Positions 36,199-46,381 of a stretch of DNA of 64,000 nt are shown here, one piece after another. The notes under the pieces are model-generated. The model saw only the letters and a program-made list of their open reading frames with translations, did no database searches and was not told the DNA's origin. Source of the DNA: Nocardioides marinus (GTDB taxonomy: Bacteria; Pseudomonadota; Alphaproteobacteria; Rhodobacterales; Rhodobacteraceae); NCBI GenBank assembly GCA_019801415.1, contig JAHVJD010000001.1, positions 434,001 through 498,000 on the forward strand, given 5' to 3'. The position numbers and the translations under genes are program-made. Each line of letters starts with the position of its first letter. Position 1 is the first letter of the stretch.

Positions 36199-36234
36199 GC
36201 TGACGCCCTACCCCGGCCCGTTCAGGGCGTCAGC
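36199..36234. terminator. Convergent hairpin between two small lipoprotein genes
   Basis: A perfect 11-bp stem GCTGACGCCCT/AGGGCGTCAGC (36199-36209 with 36224-36234) lies between two convergent stops (36185 and 36262). No T tract. It probably ends both transcripts. Confidence 0.55.
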
Positions 36235-36261
36235 GCCACCGCGTCTTCGGCCTCGCGGTAC

Positions 36262-36429
36262 TTACAGCCCCTGTGGCAAGGCCGTTACCGAAACGATATT
36301 CATCCGGTGTACCGGATCAGCATCCGAAACCGGAGCGCCGCTGAACGGATAACTCCCGGTGTAACTGCATCCCAAAAGTGCTGAAAGACATGCACAGATT
36401 GCGACTGTGCGAAGCGTTCGCATGGTCAT
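36262..36429 (-). CDS. Small lipoprotein (55 aa), probably unannotated
   Basis: A 55-residue minus-strand ORF with a textbook lipoprotein signal: basic start MTMRTLRT, hydrophobic core, lipobox SALLGC with Cys21, then a short polar mature part starting SYTGSYPFSG. A GGGGA ribosome-binding stretch lies 7 bases before ATG 36429. It is too short for common ORF cut-offs. A larger overlapping frame on the same strand (36317-36589) lacks any such features. I do not recognise the family; it resembles in size entericidin-like or other tiny envelope lipoproteins. Confidence 0.68.
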   Translation of the reverse strand: MTMRTLRTVAICACLSALLGCSYTGSYPFSGAPVSDADPVHRMNIVSVTALPQGL

Positions 36430-36558
36430 GGCCTGTTCCCCTTTCCGGCAACGTCAAAAGCGCTGCACACCGAAAATTTACCATAAAACCACCGCACCCT
36501 TCTGTGACCACGGCCACAGAAGGACAGGTTTTTTTGGTCCAACAGCCGCGCGCTCGCG

Positions 36559-36585
36559 AAAAACCCCGCCAGTTTCCTGGCGGGG
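36559..36585 (-). terminator. Terminator of eno
   Basis: CCCCGCCAG (36564-36572) and CTGGCGGGG (36577-36585) form a 9-bp stem with a 4-base loop, followed on the minus strand by five T residues, 42 bases after the eno stop. Confidence 0.88.
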
Positions 36586-36627
36586 CCACGGCGGGAGCGA
36601 GCCCGCCGACGTCCTTGGGTCCTGCGC

Positions 36628-38028
<1,401 letters not shown>

Positions 38029-38072
38029 TCACTGTTTGCGCCAACGGCCAGCGCAGGATGGGGATGCGTGCG

Positions 38073-38984
38073 TCAGGCCGTGGCGCGACCGGCCTGCAGC
38101 CGCGCCGCCCGCCGCCGGGCCTGGCGCGCCAGCCGCTGTTCGCGCACGAAGGTGTAAAGCCCGGAACCAATGATCAGCGCCGCCCCCGCCAGGGTCAGCG
38201 CGTCGGGCCGCTCGCCAAAGACCACCACGCCCACGAGGATCGAAAACAGCAACCGCGTGTAGCGAAACGGTGTCACCGCCGCCGCATCCCCAACCCGCAT
38301 TGCCACCACGATCCCGTAGTACCCCAGGACGCCGAACAGGCTGCCCCCCAGCAACATGCCCCATTCCACGCCCTCCAGCATCTGGGCATCGCCCGGCGTG
38401 AAGGTGAGCAACAAGGCGCCCGCCGGGATCAGCGTGATATAGGCCTGAAAGCTCACGACGGACGACGGAACCGCGCTGTTCATCGTGCGCGTCAACAAGT
38501 CCCGGGCCGCCACGCCCAACACCGCAATCACCACCAGCAGGGCCGCGGGCTCAAAGCCGTCCAGCCCAGGACGGATGATCAACAGCACCCCGGCGAAACC
38601 GGTGCAGATCGCCAACCAGCGCCGCCAGCCCACGTCCTCGCCCAGAAACAGCGCCGCCCCCATCGTGATGACCAGCGGCGTCGCCTGGAACACGGCCGCA
38701 ACCGTGGAGATCTCGACCCGCGCCAGCGCCGTTGCAAAGGCCATGGCCGAAACCATCTCGGTTGCGGCGCGCATCACCGGCTTCACCTGCCAGGCAGCCG
38801 GCGCAAACAGCGCCGCCCGCTGGGACTTGGCCAACAGTGCGAAGACCAGCGCGCAGATCATGCCCAGCAGCATCAGGATCTGGCCCACCGGCAGCGAGCC
38901 CGACAGGCGCTTGATGAACATGTCCTCAAGCGTGAAGAAGGCCATCGACGCGATGACCAGCAGAATGCCATGCAGATTGTTCAT
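38073..38984 (-). CDS. DMT superfamily (EamA) transporter
   Basis: A 303-residue inner-membrane protein with ten hydrophobic segments in two EamA repeats (about 5-135 and 145-285), each the usual five helices. Such carriers export metabolites or amino acids; the substrate is unknown. Start 38984 (MNNLHGILLVIAS) has a GGAG site; the open frame extends 49 non-hydrophobic codons further. It is upstream of eno on the same strand, with a 170-bp gap holding the eno promoter, so it is probably a separate unit. Confidence 0.9.
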   Translation of the reverse strand: MNNLHGILLVIASMAFFTLEDMFIKRLSGSLPVGQILMLLGMICALVFALLAKSQRAALFAPAAWQVKPVMRAATEMVSAMAFATALARVEISTVAAVFQATPLVITMGAALFLGEDVGWRRWLAICTGFAGVLLIIRPGLDGFEPAALLVVIAVLGVAARDLLTRTMNSAVPSSVVSFQAYITLIPAGALLLTFTPGDAQMLEGVEWGMLLGGSLFGVLGYYGIVVAMRVGDAAAVTPFRYTRLLFSILVGVVVFGERPDALTLAGAALIIGSGLYTFVREQRLARQARRRAARLQAGRATA

Positions 38985-39189
38985 TGAAGCGCGCTCCTGT
39001 TGCTTACCGGCGGGCGTGCCGGACGTCCGGGGACAAAAGCGACAATTCTGCGGTGCCACAACTCTGATTGCGACAGGCGCCCATGACTTGCTGTGAGGCG
39101 TTGCATCACCATTCGTGATGCAACGGCGCATTGTTCATGACCGCAAGCCCCCGGCCCGCGGCATCGCCCGGCGGGCAGTGCCGCTGACC

Positions 39190-39603
39190 TCAGTCCGCCT
39201 TGCGCGGCACCCCGTAAAGTTCCAGCTTGTGGCCGCGAAGCTCGTACCCCAACTTGCGGGCGATCCTCTCCTGCAGCTCCTCGATCTCGGGGTCGCAGAA
39301 CTCGATCACCTCGCCGGTGTTCATGTCGATCAGGTGGTCATGATGCTCGCGATCGGCGTCTTCGTAGCGCGCGCGGCCGTCGCCGAACTCCAGCCGCTCC
39401 AGGATGCCGGCTTCCTCGAACAGCTTGACGGTCCGGTACACCGTGGCGATCGAGATCGCCGCATCCCGTGCGCTGGCGCGCGCGTAAAGTTCCTCGACAT
39501 CCGGGTGGTCGTCGCTGTCCTGCAGCACCCGTGCAATCACCCGGCGCTGGCCGGTCATCCGCAGCCCCTTGGCCTCGCATCGGGCGATTATCGTCTCTCG
39601 CAT
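39190..39603 (-). CDS. fur: Fur-family metalloregulator (alphaproteobacterial Fur/Mur type)
   Basis: A 137-residue repressor: winged-helix DNA-binding domain (about 1-80; LRMTGQRRVIARVLQ, ATVYRTVKLFEEAGIL) and metal/dimer domain with REHHDHLIDMNTGEVIEFCDPEIEELQ. The HHDHLI motif and ELYGVPRK ending match the alphaproteobacterial branch often called Mur, which responds to manganese; the CxxC pair of classical Fur is absent (Met-Asn-Thr-Gly in place of the first). So the symbol fur is by family only. Start 39603 is chosen over a frame open 26 codons upstream. Confidence 0.87.
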   Translation of the reverse strand: MRETIIARCEAKGLRMTGQRRVIARVLQDSDDHPDVEELYARASARDAAISIATVYRTVKLFEEAGILERLEFGDGRARYEDADREHHDHLIDMNTGEVIEFCDPEIEELQERIARKLGYELRGHKLELYGVPRKAD

Positions 39604-39954
39604 CGGTGTCCTCGCGGTCTTCTGGCCTTTCTCTTTAGCGGATGCGCCCAGCGCCGAAAACAGGCTTTTCGCCCTCATCAACAGTTGACATTCGCCTTAT
39701 CCACAGCCATCTAGCGCAAAGGCATCCCTCCCTGCCGCGTGAGCAGAGACCAAAACCGGCCGCGCCTATCAGCGCTCAACCAATCGTCCGGGGTCTAGTG
39801 ATATGCCGCCATTCCCAAAATCACGCGTGGGGATTTCAGAGGCCAGCAGCCTGGCATCCGGCCAGTGCACGCCCGAGGTCCCTGACCCGCAAGATACCAC
39901 CGCGTTGCGGTGGATCCGGCCCGTGCAATTCGCAGGGCCGTGAAAGGACAATAC
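39604..39954. other. Gene-free stretch between fur/mur and the DEAD-box helicase gene
   Basis: A 351-bp divergent intergenic region. It contains one perfect DnaA box TTATCCACA (39697-39705) and, overlapping it, a TTGACA hexamer (39685-39690) without a convincing -10 box at the right distance. No tRNA or plausible small gene was found. It should hold promoters for both flanking genes and perhaps the long 5' leader usual for cold-responsive helicase mRNAs. Confidence 0.5.
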
Positions 39955-41274
39955 GTGACTGAATTTTCGACCATGGGGCTGCCCGAGCAGCTCCTCGCCC
40001 GGCTCAAGGACATGGGCCTCAACGATCCCACCCCGATCCAGGCCCGCGCCATCCCCCATGCGCTGAACGGCAAGGACGTGCTGGGCCTGGCCCAGACCGG
40101 TACCGGCAAAACCGCCGCCTTCGGCGTGCCGCTGGTGGCACGGATGCTGGAATACGGCCGCAAGCCCGCCGCTCATACCGTGCGCGGCCTGGTGCTGGCC
40201 CCCACCCGCGAGCTGGCCAACCAGATCGCCGACACCCTGAAGGGGCTGACTGAAGGCACCCCGATGAAGGTCGGCCTGGTGGTCGGCGGCGTTTCCATCA
40301 ACCCGCAGATCTCCCGCATCGCCAAGGGCACCGACATCCTGGTCGCCACCCCCGGCCGCCTGATCGACATCCTCGACCGCGGCGCGCTGGACCTCGGCTC
40401 CTGCGACTTCCTGGTGCTCGACGAGGCCGACCAGATGCTGGACCTCGGCTTCATCCACACCCTGCGCAAGATCGCGGCTCTGATCCCGTCCGAACGCCAG
40501 ACCATGCTGTTCTCGGCCACCATGCCCAAGCAGATGAACGAGATCGCCAATTCCTACCTGCAAAGCCCGGTCCGCATCGAGGTCTCGCCCCCGGGCAAGG
40601 CCGCGGACAAGATCACCCAGTCGGTTCACTTCATCGCCAAGGCGGAAAAGCTGAACCTCTTGAAGGAGCTTTTGGACACCCACAAGGACGAGCGCACGCT
40701 GGTCTTCGGGCGCACCAAATGGGGCATGGAAAAGCTGATGAAGACCCTGGACAAGGCAGGCTTTGCAGCTGCCGCGATCCACGGCAACAAATCCCAGGGC
40801 CAGCGCGAGCGCGCCCTTGCCGCCTTCAAATCCGGCGACATCAAGGTGCTGGTCGCCACCGATGTGGCCGCCCGCGGTCTTGACATCCCGGACGTGAAAT
40901 ACGTCTACAACTACGAGCTGCCGAACGTGCCGGATGCCTATGTCCACCGCATTGGCCGCACCGCCCGTGCGGGCAAGGACGGCGCCGCCGTGGCGTTCTG
41001 CGCCCCGGATGAGATGGATGAGCTGAAGGCGATCCAGAAGGTGATGAAGCTGACCATCCCCGTGGCCTCCGGCCGCGCCTGGGAGGCAATGCCCGATCCC
41101 GCGGCCCCTGCGGGCAAACCGGGCGGCAAGCCCGGCGGACGTCGCGGCGGTCCGCGTCGCCGGGGCGGTGGCGGCCAGGGAGGCCACGGTGCCCAGGGCG
41201 GCCAGAACGCCAGACCGCAGGGCGCCAAGCCCGGCGGCCAGCGCCGCCGCAGCCAGAAGCAGCGCGCCCGCTGA
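39955..41274 (+). CDS. DEAD-box RNA helicase (RhlE-like)
   Basis: A 439-residue RNA helicase. Core motifs: Q motif (NDPTPIQARAIP), Walker A AQTGTGKTAA, PTRELANQ, TPGRLID, DEAD, SATMP, VFGRTKWG, HRIGRTARAG. A Gly/Arg/Pro-rich tail (about 385-439) binds RNA in relatives. I choose GTG 39955, preceded by AAAGGA; an ATG at 39973 is possible. It acts in ribosome assembly or RNA decay, often at low temperature. Its stop is followed within 12 bases by structured repeat copy B. Confidence 0.92.
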   Translation: MTEFSTMGLPEQLLARLKDMGLNDPTPIQARAIPHALNGKDVLGLAQTGTGKTAAFGVPLVARMLEYGRKPAAHTVRGLVLAPTRELANQIADTLKGLTEGTPMKVGLVVGGVSINPQISRIAKGTDILVATPGRLIDILDRGALDLGSCDFLVLDEADQMLDLGFIHTLRKIAALIPSERQTMLFSATMPKQMNEIANSYLQSPVRIEVSPPGKAADKITQSVHFIAKAEKLNLLKELLDTHKDERTLVFGRTKWGMEKLMKTLDKAGFAAAAIHGNKSQGQRERALAAFKSGDIKVLVATDVAARGLDIPDVKYVYNYELPNVPDAYVHRIGRTARAGKDGAAVAFCAPDEMDELKAIQKVMKLTIPVASGRAWEAMPDPAAPAGKPGGKPGGRRGGPRRRGGGGQGGHGAQGGQNARPQGAKPGGQRRRSQKQRAR

Positions 41275-41285
41275 TCGCGCCCCAT

Positions 41286-41564
41286 CCGCCAGCGCCGGGT
41301 CAAGGGTCCCGCAGGGACCGCGCGGCACGCGCGGCCTGCCCTTGACGCGGTTCTGGCGGATCACACACTTGCAATGGCGCTGACGGGCAGACCTGCCCGT
41401 CAGCGCCTCTCAGCAAAAAATCCATGGCCAGATGAGCGGCGCGGAGCGGCGGCAATTGTTCCGCAACCAGCCTCCTGTGCCCCCCTTGCGCTGCGCAGCA
41501 GCGCCGGGCCCAAGCCTGTCAGGGTGGTTCAGGCGCCGCCTGAAACACCCGCGGGCGCGGGAGC
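41286..41564. repeat. Structured intergenic repeat, long copy B
   Basis: Fills the 323-bp gene-free stretch 41275-41597. Module 1 (41286-41359): outer stem CCGCCAG/CTGGCGG plus GTCAAGGG/CCCTTGAC closes two hairpins with GCA triloops (41305-41319 and 41318-41334). Module 2 (41376-41407): perfect 14-bp stem, GACC loop, followed by TCTCAGCA. Module 3: hairpin with GCA loop (41488-41504), then a CGGGCCCAAG stretch, a bulged hairpin (41522-41550) and GCGGGCGCGGGAG. Copies C and D have the same order with different but complementary stem sequences. Confidence 0.8.
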
Positions 41565-41597
41565 CCCTCTCCCCCGCCCCACACCGCCTTGAACGTT

Positions 41598-42302
41598 TCA
41601 CACCGCCTGGAAATCCGCCCAGACCGGCAGATGGTCCGAGGCCACATGCGCAGGCCGTGCGCCATGCACCCCATGCGCCACCGCCTTCAGCCGGTGGCAA
41701 TGGGCGATGCGGTCCAGCGCGCCCAGCGGCCGCAACGCCGGAAAGCTGGCCTTGCGCGGCAGGAAGGTCAGGGAAGGCGCGATATGCTCCAGCACCGGCG
41801 CGCGGGACCATTCGTTGAAATCCCCCGCCAGCACCACCGCCGCATCATCGGCCTTGGCGGCGCGGGCCAGCGCGCGCATCTGCTCGCGCCGGGCGCGCCC
41901 TGTCAGCCCCAGATGCGCACCGATCACCCGCAGCGGTCCCAGCGGCGTATCCAGCCGCACCCAGACCGCGCCGCGCGGCTCCAGCCCCGGCAGCGTGATG
42001 TGGCCCTTGTCCGTCAGCTCGACCGCGCCGCGGTAGAGGACCGCATTGCCATGCCAGCCCAAAGAGCCCGCACCGCCCAGGTCCGCGGCTTGCCAGCCGG
42101 TTTCCTCGACCAGGAACGGCGGCAGCGCCGCAGGCCGCGGCGGCAGCCGCTTGTCGGCCTCCTGCAGGACCGCGACCTGCGCGCCCAGCCGCTCCAGCAC
42201 CTGCAGGATACGCTCGGGCCGCCGTCGCATGTCCATGCCGACGCATTTCTGAATGTTATAGGTCGCGATCCGCAACCCGTTCCGGGGTGGATGATCCGGC
42301 AT
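41598..42302 (-). CDS. Endonuclease/exonuclease/phosphatase family protein
   Basis: A 234-residue member of the EEP fold. Catalytic motifs: ATYNIQKCVG near the N-terminus, LQEADKR (metal Glu), GAHLGL, LAGDFNEW and the late SDHLPVW. It has no signal peptide or membrane helix. Family members are metal-dependent nucleases or phosphodiesterases for lipids or nucleotides; the substrate is unknown. The 283-bp gap to the next gene holds divergent promoters but no feature I can name with confidence. Confidence 0.85.
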   Translation of the reverse strand: MPDHPPRNGLRIATYNIQKCVGMDMRRRPERILQVLERLGAQVAVLQEADKRLPPRPAALPPFLVEETGWQAADLGGAGSLGWHGNAVLYRGAVELTDKGHITLPGLEPRGAVWVRLDTPLGPLRVIGAHLGLTGRARREQMRALARAAKADDAAVVLAGDFNEWSRAPVLEHIAPSLTFLPRKASFPALRPLGALDRIAHCHRLKAVAHGVHGARPAHVASDHLPVWADFQAV

Positions 42303-42585
42303 CTGCGCCCTCCGCTGTCCTGCCGCCAGATTGACCCGTCCAGCGCCGCCTTACAAGCAGATCGGGCCGCCTTGGCTGGCCCAGTTCCTGCCGCACCGCT
42401 GGACACGAACGGCGTTCCGGTGCAAGTCTGGCGCATGGATCCCACCGCTCAGACAACCGGCCCGCAGGCCAGCATCCGAATTACCATCCCGGCCTGAACC
42501 GCCGGGCCGGGTCACCCTGTCTGAACACTTTCTATCCCACCTCCTATGCAAAGTCGGCGCACCGTGCCGCACGCGGGGTCCTTCC

Positions 42586-43095
42586 ATGACTTCTTTCCAC
42601 CCGACTTCCCACCCGACGCTCCACATGTTCTGCGGCAAGATCGCCGCGGGCAAATCCACTCTGGCGGCTCAGCTTGCCCGCCAGCCCGGCACGCTCCTGA
42701 TCGCCGAGGACCGCTGGCTCGCGGCGCTGTTTGCCGATCAGCTCCGCACCGGCGCCGACTATCTGCGCTGCAGCGGTCGGCTGCAATCCATCATGGCCCC
42801 GCATGTCGCGGCGCTGCTGGACAGCGGCCTGTCGGTGGTGCTGGATTTTGCCGCCAACACGCGCCAGCAGCGGCACTGGCTGCGCGGCCTCGCCAGCCGC
42901 AGCGGCCTGCGCCACCAGATGCACGTGCTGCTGCCGCCGGATGCGGTCTGCCTCGAACGGCTGCGCAGCCGCAACGCAAGCGGGGATCACCCCTTTGCCG
43001 CAACCGAGGCGCAGTTCCACCAGTTTGCCACGCACTTCCAGCCGCCCGCTGCGGATGAAGGCTTTGACCTTGTCTACCACGATCAGCCGGGCTGA
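42586..43095 (+). CDS. P-loop ATPase/kinase-like protein
   Basis: A 169-residue protein with a Walker A motif CGKIAAGKSTLA near residue 16, a possible Walker B at SVVLDFAANT, and an LID-like Arg-rich segment LRSRNASGD. It belongs to the AAA_33/zeta-toxin-like kinase group, often annotated AAA family ATPase. It may phosphorylate a small molecule. Start 42586 is chosen because homologues begin just before the P-loop; the open frame runs 85 codons upstream. Convergent with selO. Confidence 0.8.
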   Translation: MTSFHPTSHPTLHMFCGKIAAGKSTLAAQLARQPGTLLIAEDRWLAALFADQLRTGADYLRCSGRLQSIMAPHVAALLDSGLSVVLDFAANTRQQRHWLRGLASRSGLRHQMHVLLPPDAVCLERLRSRNASGDHPFAATEAQFHQFATHFQPPAADEGFDLVYHDQPG

Positions 43096-43109
43096 GGCGG
43101 ACCGGCGGC

Positions 43110-44528
43110 TCAGGTGCCGCAGAAGGTCGCCTGCACCACTTCCTCCGGCGCGGGCGGGCGCTGCAGGTCTGCGTGCTCCGGCTGGTCCTCATAGGGGCGC
43201 GCCAGCACCGTATTCAGCCGGTGGAAGGGCGCGAAATCCCCGGCCACCGCGCTGGCAATCATCTCCTCGATGCGGTGGTTGCGCGGGATGAAGGCCGGGT
43301 TGGTGCGGCGCATCAGCGCCTGCGGGTCCGGCTCGCCCTCCAGCCGCGCCTGCCAGCCTTCGGCCCAGCTGTCGAAGGCCGCCGGATCGGTGAACTGGTC
43401 TCGCGCATCGCCCGTGCCCAGCGCCCGGAACGTGTTGGTGAAATCGCTCTGGTTCTGCGCCATCCGCTCCAGCAGGCCGGTGACCAGCTCCAGGTCGCCC
43501 GCGCGCGCCGAGGTGATCCCCAGCTTGGCCCGGAACCGCGCCAGCCAGGCCTCCTCCAGGAGCTTCGGCATCGCGTGAACGATCTCGGTGGCTTCCTCGA
43601 CACCGGCCTGCGGATCTTCCAACTGCTGGATCAGCGCGGTGGCCAGTTGGGCGAGGTTCCACACCGCGATATTGGGCTGGCTGGCGTAGGCATAGCGCCC
43701 GCCCCGGTCGATCGAGGAAAACACCGTATTCGGATGATACACATCCATGAAGGCGCAAGGCCCGTAGTCGATCGTCTCGCCCGAGATGGAGGAATTGTCC
43801 GTATTCATCACCCCGTGGATGAACCCCACCGACATCCAGGCCGAGATCAGCGCCACCTGGGCGTCGCGCACCGCCCGCAGCAGCCCCATCGGCCCCTCGG
43901 CCTGCGGATAATGGCGGGCAATCGCATACTCCGTCAGCTGCCGCAGGCTGTCGGTGTCGCCGCGCGCGGCAAAGACCTGGAACGTGCCCACCCGCAGATG
44001 GCTGGCCGCCACCCGCGTCAGCACCGCACCGGGCAGGCCGCCCTCGCGCCACACGGTCTCGCCCGTGGCCACCGCCGCCAGCGCGCGGGTGGTGGGGATG
44101 CGCAAGCTGTGCATCGCCTCGCTTACCACGTATTCACGCAGCACCGGTCCCAGCCAGGCACGCCCGTCGCCGCCCCGCGAATAGGGCGTGCGCCCCGAAC
44201 CTTTCAGCTGGATGTCGCGGCGGATGCCGTCGCTCCCCACCACCTCGCCCAGCAGGATCGCGCGCCCGTCGCCCAGCTGCGGATTGTAGGTGCCAAACTG
44301 GTGCCCGGCATAGAGCTGCGCCAGGGGCTCGCCCCCCTCGGGCACAATGTTGCCGCCAAAGACCTGCGCCATCTCGGCCGCGTCCCCGGTGCTGATGCCC
44401 AGCACCGCGGCCAGGTCTTCGTTAAAGGCCAGCAGGTCCGGCGCCTTCACCGGCACCGGCGGCAGTTTGCTGTGGAAGGCCCCAGGCAGGGCGGCGTATG
44501 TATTGTCGAACGGGATCATCAGTGTCAT
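43110..44528 (-). CDS. selO: Protein adenylyltransferase SelO (YdiU/UPF0061)
   Basis: A 472-residue pseudokinase-fold enzyme that AMPylates proteins and takes part in redox homeostasis in other bacteria. Marks: [57 protein letters not shown] (active-site Asn/Asp), and the C-terminal [14 protein letters not shown] region ending in a cysteine near the C-terminus (FCGT), as is common in SelO. Start 44528 ([12 protein letters not shown]) fits homologues. Divergent from a cupin gene over 57 bp. Confidence 0.93.
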   Translation of the reverse strand: MTLMIPFDNTYAALPGAFHSKLPPVPVKAPDLLAFNEDLAAVLGISTGDAAEMAQVFGGNIVPEGGEPLAQLYAGHQFGTYNPQLGDGRAILLGEVVGSDGIRRDIQLKGSGRTPYSRGGDGRAWLGPVLREYVVSEAMHSLRIPTTRALAAVATGETVWREGGLPGAVLTRVAASHLRVGTFQVFAARGDTDSLRQLTEYAIARHYPQAEGPMGLLRAVRDAQVALISAWMSVGFIHGVMNTDNSSISGETIDYGPCAFMDVYHPNTVFSSIDRGGRYAYASQPNIAVWNLAQLATALIQQLEDPQAGVEEATEIVHAMPKLLEEAWLARFRAKLGITSARAGDLELVTGLLERMAQNQSDFTNTFRALGTGDARDQFTDPAAFDSWAEGWQARLEGEPDPQALMRRTNPAFIPRNHRIEEMIASAVAGDFAPFHRLNTVLARPYEDQPEHADLQRPPAPEEVVQATFCGT

Positions 44529-44585
44529 GGCCCAAACATATGCCCGGAACCGGGATTTACCAGCACCAAACGGGAGATACCCCAG

Positions 44586-45002
44586 ATGACCGCGGACCAG
44601 ATCATTGAGTACCTCGGCCTGCAGCAGCACCCCGAGGGCGGCTGGTACAAGGAAACCTGGCGCGCCGAAAATGACGGCCGCCCCACCGGCACCTGCATCT
44701 ATTTCCTGCTGAAGGGCGATGAGCGCAGCCACTGGCACCGCGTCGATGCGGCGGAAATCTGGCTCTACCACGCCGGAGCACCGCTGGTGCTGTCGATGGC
44801 GGCAAGCGATGCAGGCCCGGCACTGGACCATCTGCTAACGCCCGATCTGACCAAGGGCGCACCGCAGCTGGTGGTGCCCGAGGGCCACTGGCAGGCAGCC
44901 CGCAGCACCGGCGACTACACGCTGGTCAGCTGCACGGTTTCACCCGGCTTCCAGTTCGAGGGCTTTGAGCTGGCAGCGCCCGGTTTCGACATCCCGCGCT
45001 GA
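44586..45002 (+). CDS. Cupin domain-containing protein (DUF985)
   Basis: A 138-residue single-domain cupin of the DUF985 type: [45 protein letters not shown] (metal-binding His pair) and [21 protein letters not shown] are diagnostic. Start 44586 follows a GGGAG stretch. Such proteins are usually sugar-epimerase-like folds without known reaction. The same frame is open far upstream antisense to selO, which I regard as chance. Confidence 0.88.
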   Translation: MTADQIIEYLGLQQHPEGGWYKETWRAENDGRPTGTCIYFLLKGDERSHWHRVDAAEIWLYHAGAPLVLSMAASDAGPALDHLLTPDLTKGAPQLVVPEGHWQAARSTGDYTLVSCTVSPGFQFEGFELAAPGFDIPR

Positions 45003-45077
45003 CCTGTCGGCTGGCGCGGCCCCGTCACGCGGACCATGGCGAACTTTTCAAGAAGCTCTCGCCCCAGCTGCCGCCTG

Positions 45078-46238
45078 TCACGCCTCGCCGGGCACGCTGA
45101 CCACGCCGCCGCCGACACAGGCGCTGACGCCCGTGGTGCCCGGGGCCGAGGTCGGCAGCCCCCGCGCCACCCGCACCGCCAGATGGGCAAAGGCCTGCGC
45201 CTCCAGCATGTCACCGTCCAGCCCCACATCCTCAACCGGCTTCACCGGGCAGTCCAGCGACACCCGCAGCATCTCCATAAGCACCGGGTTATGCCGCCCG
45301 CCGCCAGTGGCCAGCACCATTTCGGGCGGCTCCGGGCAATGCTCCATCCCCTGCGCCACCCCGGCGGCGCACATCGCCGTCAGCGTGGCCGCGGCATCGG
45401 CATCAGACAGTTCCTTGACCAAGGAGACCATCTCGGCAAAATCGTTCCGGTCCAGTGACTTGGGCGGCATTCGCGCGAAGTAGGGCTCGGCCAGGAACAA
45501 CTCCAGCGCGCCGGTCTCCACGGTGCCGGACCGCGCCACCTTGCCGTCCACGTCCCACGGAATGCCCAGCCGCTCCTGCACCAGATCATTGACCGGCGCA
45601 TTGGCCGGGCCGGTGTCAAAGGCAATCAGCGCGCCCGCGTCCTCGGGACGTTCAAACCGCGGATCGACATAGGTGAGGTTGCCCACCCCGCCGAGGTTCA
45701 GAAAGCACAAAGGCCGGGTCGCACCGATGTATTTCGCGCAGGCGAAATGAAAGAACGGCGCCAGCGGCGCGCCCTCACCGCCCATCGCCACGTCATCGCT
45801 GCGGAAATCCCAGACCACGGGCTTGCCTAGGCATTCTGCCAGCGCCGCGCCGTCGCCCACCTGCAGCGTGCCCTGGCGGCGCGGCGCATGGGCCAGGGTC
45901 TGACCGTGAAAGCCAATGATCTCGGCCTCGCTGAACCCCGCCAGCACCTCCGCATGGACGCGGTCGCAGACCTCCGCCGCAGCCTCGACCTCCGGCCCGG
46001 TCCATTTGCCGAGCCCCGCACGCAGCACCTCGCGCTCTGCCGCGGTGTATTCGCGGTAGCGGCTCTTGCCAAAACTCTGGATGCGCTCGCCGTCGGTCAC
46101 CACCTCCGCCGCATCCACCCCGTCCAGCGAGGTGCCGCTCATCGCGCCCAAGGCCCGCACCATCCCAGTCTTTGGGCCAGCCTTCGGGCCCGTCTTTGCG
46201 CCTGTCCTTGCGCCCGTCCTTGCGATGGCTCTGCCCAT
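45078..46238 (-). CDS. anmK: Anhydro-N-acetylmuramic acid kinase, with repeat-bearing N-terminus
   Basis: A 386-residue murein-recycling kinase that opens and phosphorylates anhydro-MurNAc. Core motifs: [13 protein letters not shown] (phosphate loop), [30 protein letters not shown] and LATGGGRHN. The usual family start would be at M26 (46163). The start at 46238, with an AAGGGG site 8 bases upstream, adds 25 residues made of a four-residue repeat ([20 protein letters not shown]) from a 12-bp tandem repeat. Which start is used is open. NagZ, acting earlier in the same pathway, is encoded at 61848. Confidence 0.92.
   Translation of the reverse strand: MGRAIARTGARTGAKTGPKAGPKTGMVRALGAMSGTSLDGVDAAEVVTDGERIQSFGKSRYREYTAAEREVLRAGLGKWTGPEVEAAAEVCDRVHAEVLAGFSEAEIIGFHGQTLAHAPRRQGTLQVGDGAALAECLGKPVVWDFRSDDVAMGGEGAPLAPFFHFACAKYIGATRPLCFLNLGGVGNLTYVDPRFERPEDAGALIAFDTGPANAPVNDLVQERLGIPWDVDGKVARSGTVETGALELFLAEPYFARMPPKSLDRNDFAEMVSLVKELSDADAAATLTAMCAAGVAQGMEHCPEPPEMVLATGGGRHNPVLMEMLRVSLDCPVKPVEDVGLDGDMLEAQAFAHLAVRVARGLPTSAPGTTGVSACVGGGVVSVPGEA
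46163..46228 (-). repeat. 12-bp tandem repeat at the anmK 5' end
   Basis: About five degenerate 12-bp units in frame, encoding a (A/P)(R/K)(T/A)G period just ahead of the conserved AnmK domain. Such repeats can change number by slippage, which here would alter only the extension, because the unit is a multiple of three. Confidence 0.65.
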
Positions 46239-46381
46239 CCGCCTGCCCCTTCACAGCCTCCGGGCCTGTCCTGCCCGTTCGCGCGGATATTACCGCGCAT
46301 AAATTGCCGGGAAAACAGGTTCCAACCCGCGCGGATGCGATTTATAGGGGCTAGGTGCAAACCAAGAGACCGAGGCATGTC

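Noticed and set aside
36317-36589. A 90-codon minus-strand frame overlapping the small lipoprotein
   Set aside because: It has no signal, no ribosome-binding site and crosses the eno terminator region; the 55-codon frame has all marks of a lipoprotein.
43173-44585. A 471-codon N-terminal extension of the cupin gene
   Set aside because: It is antisense to selO; the cupin has its own start and ribosome-binding site at 44586, where family similarity begins.
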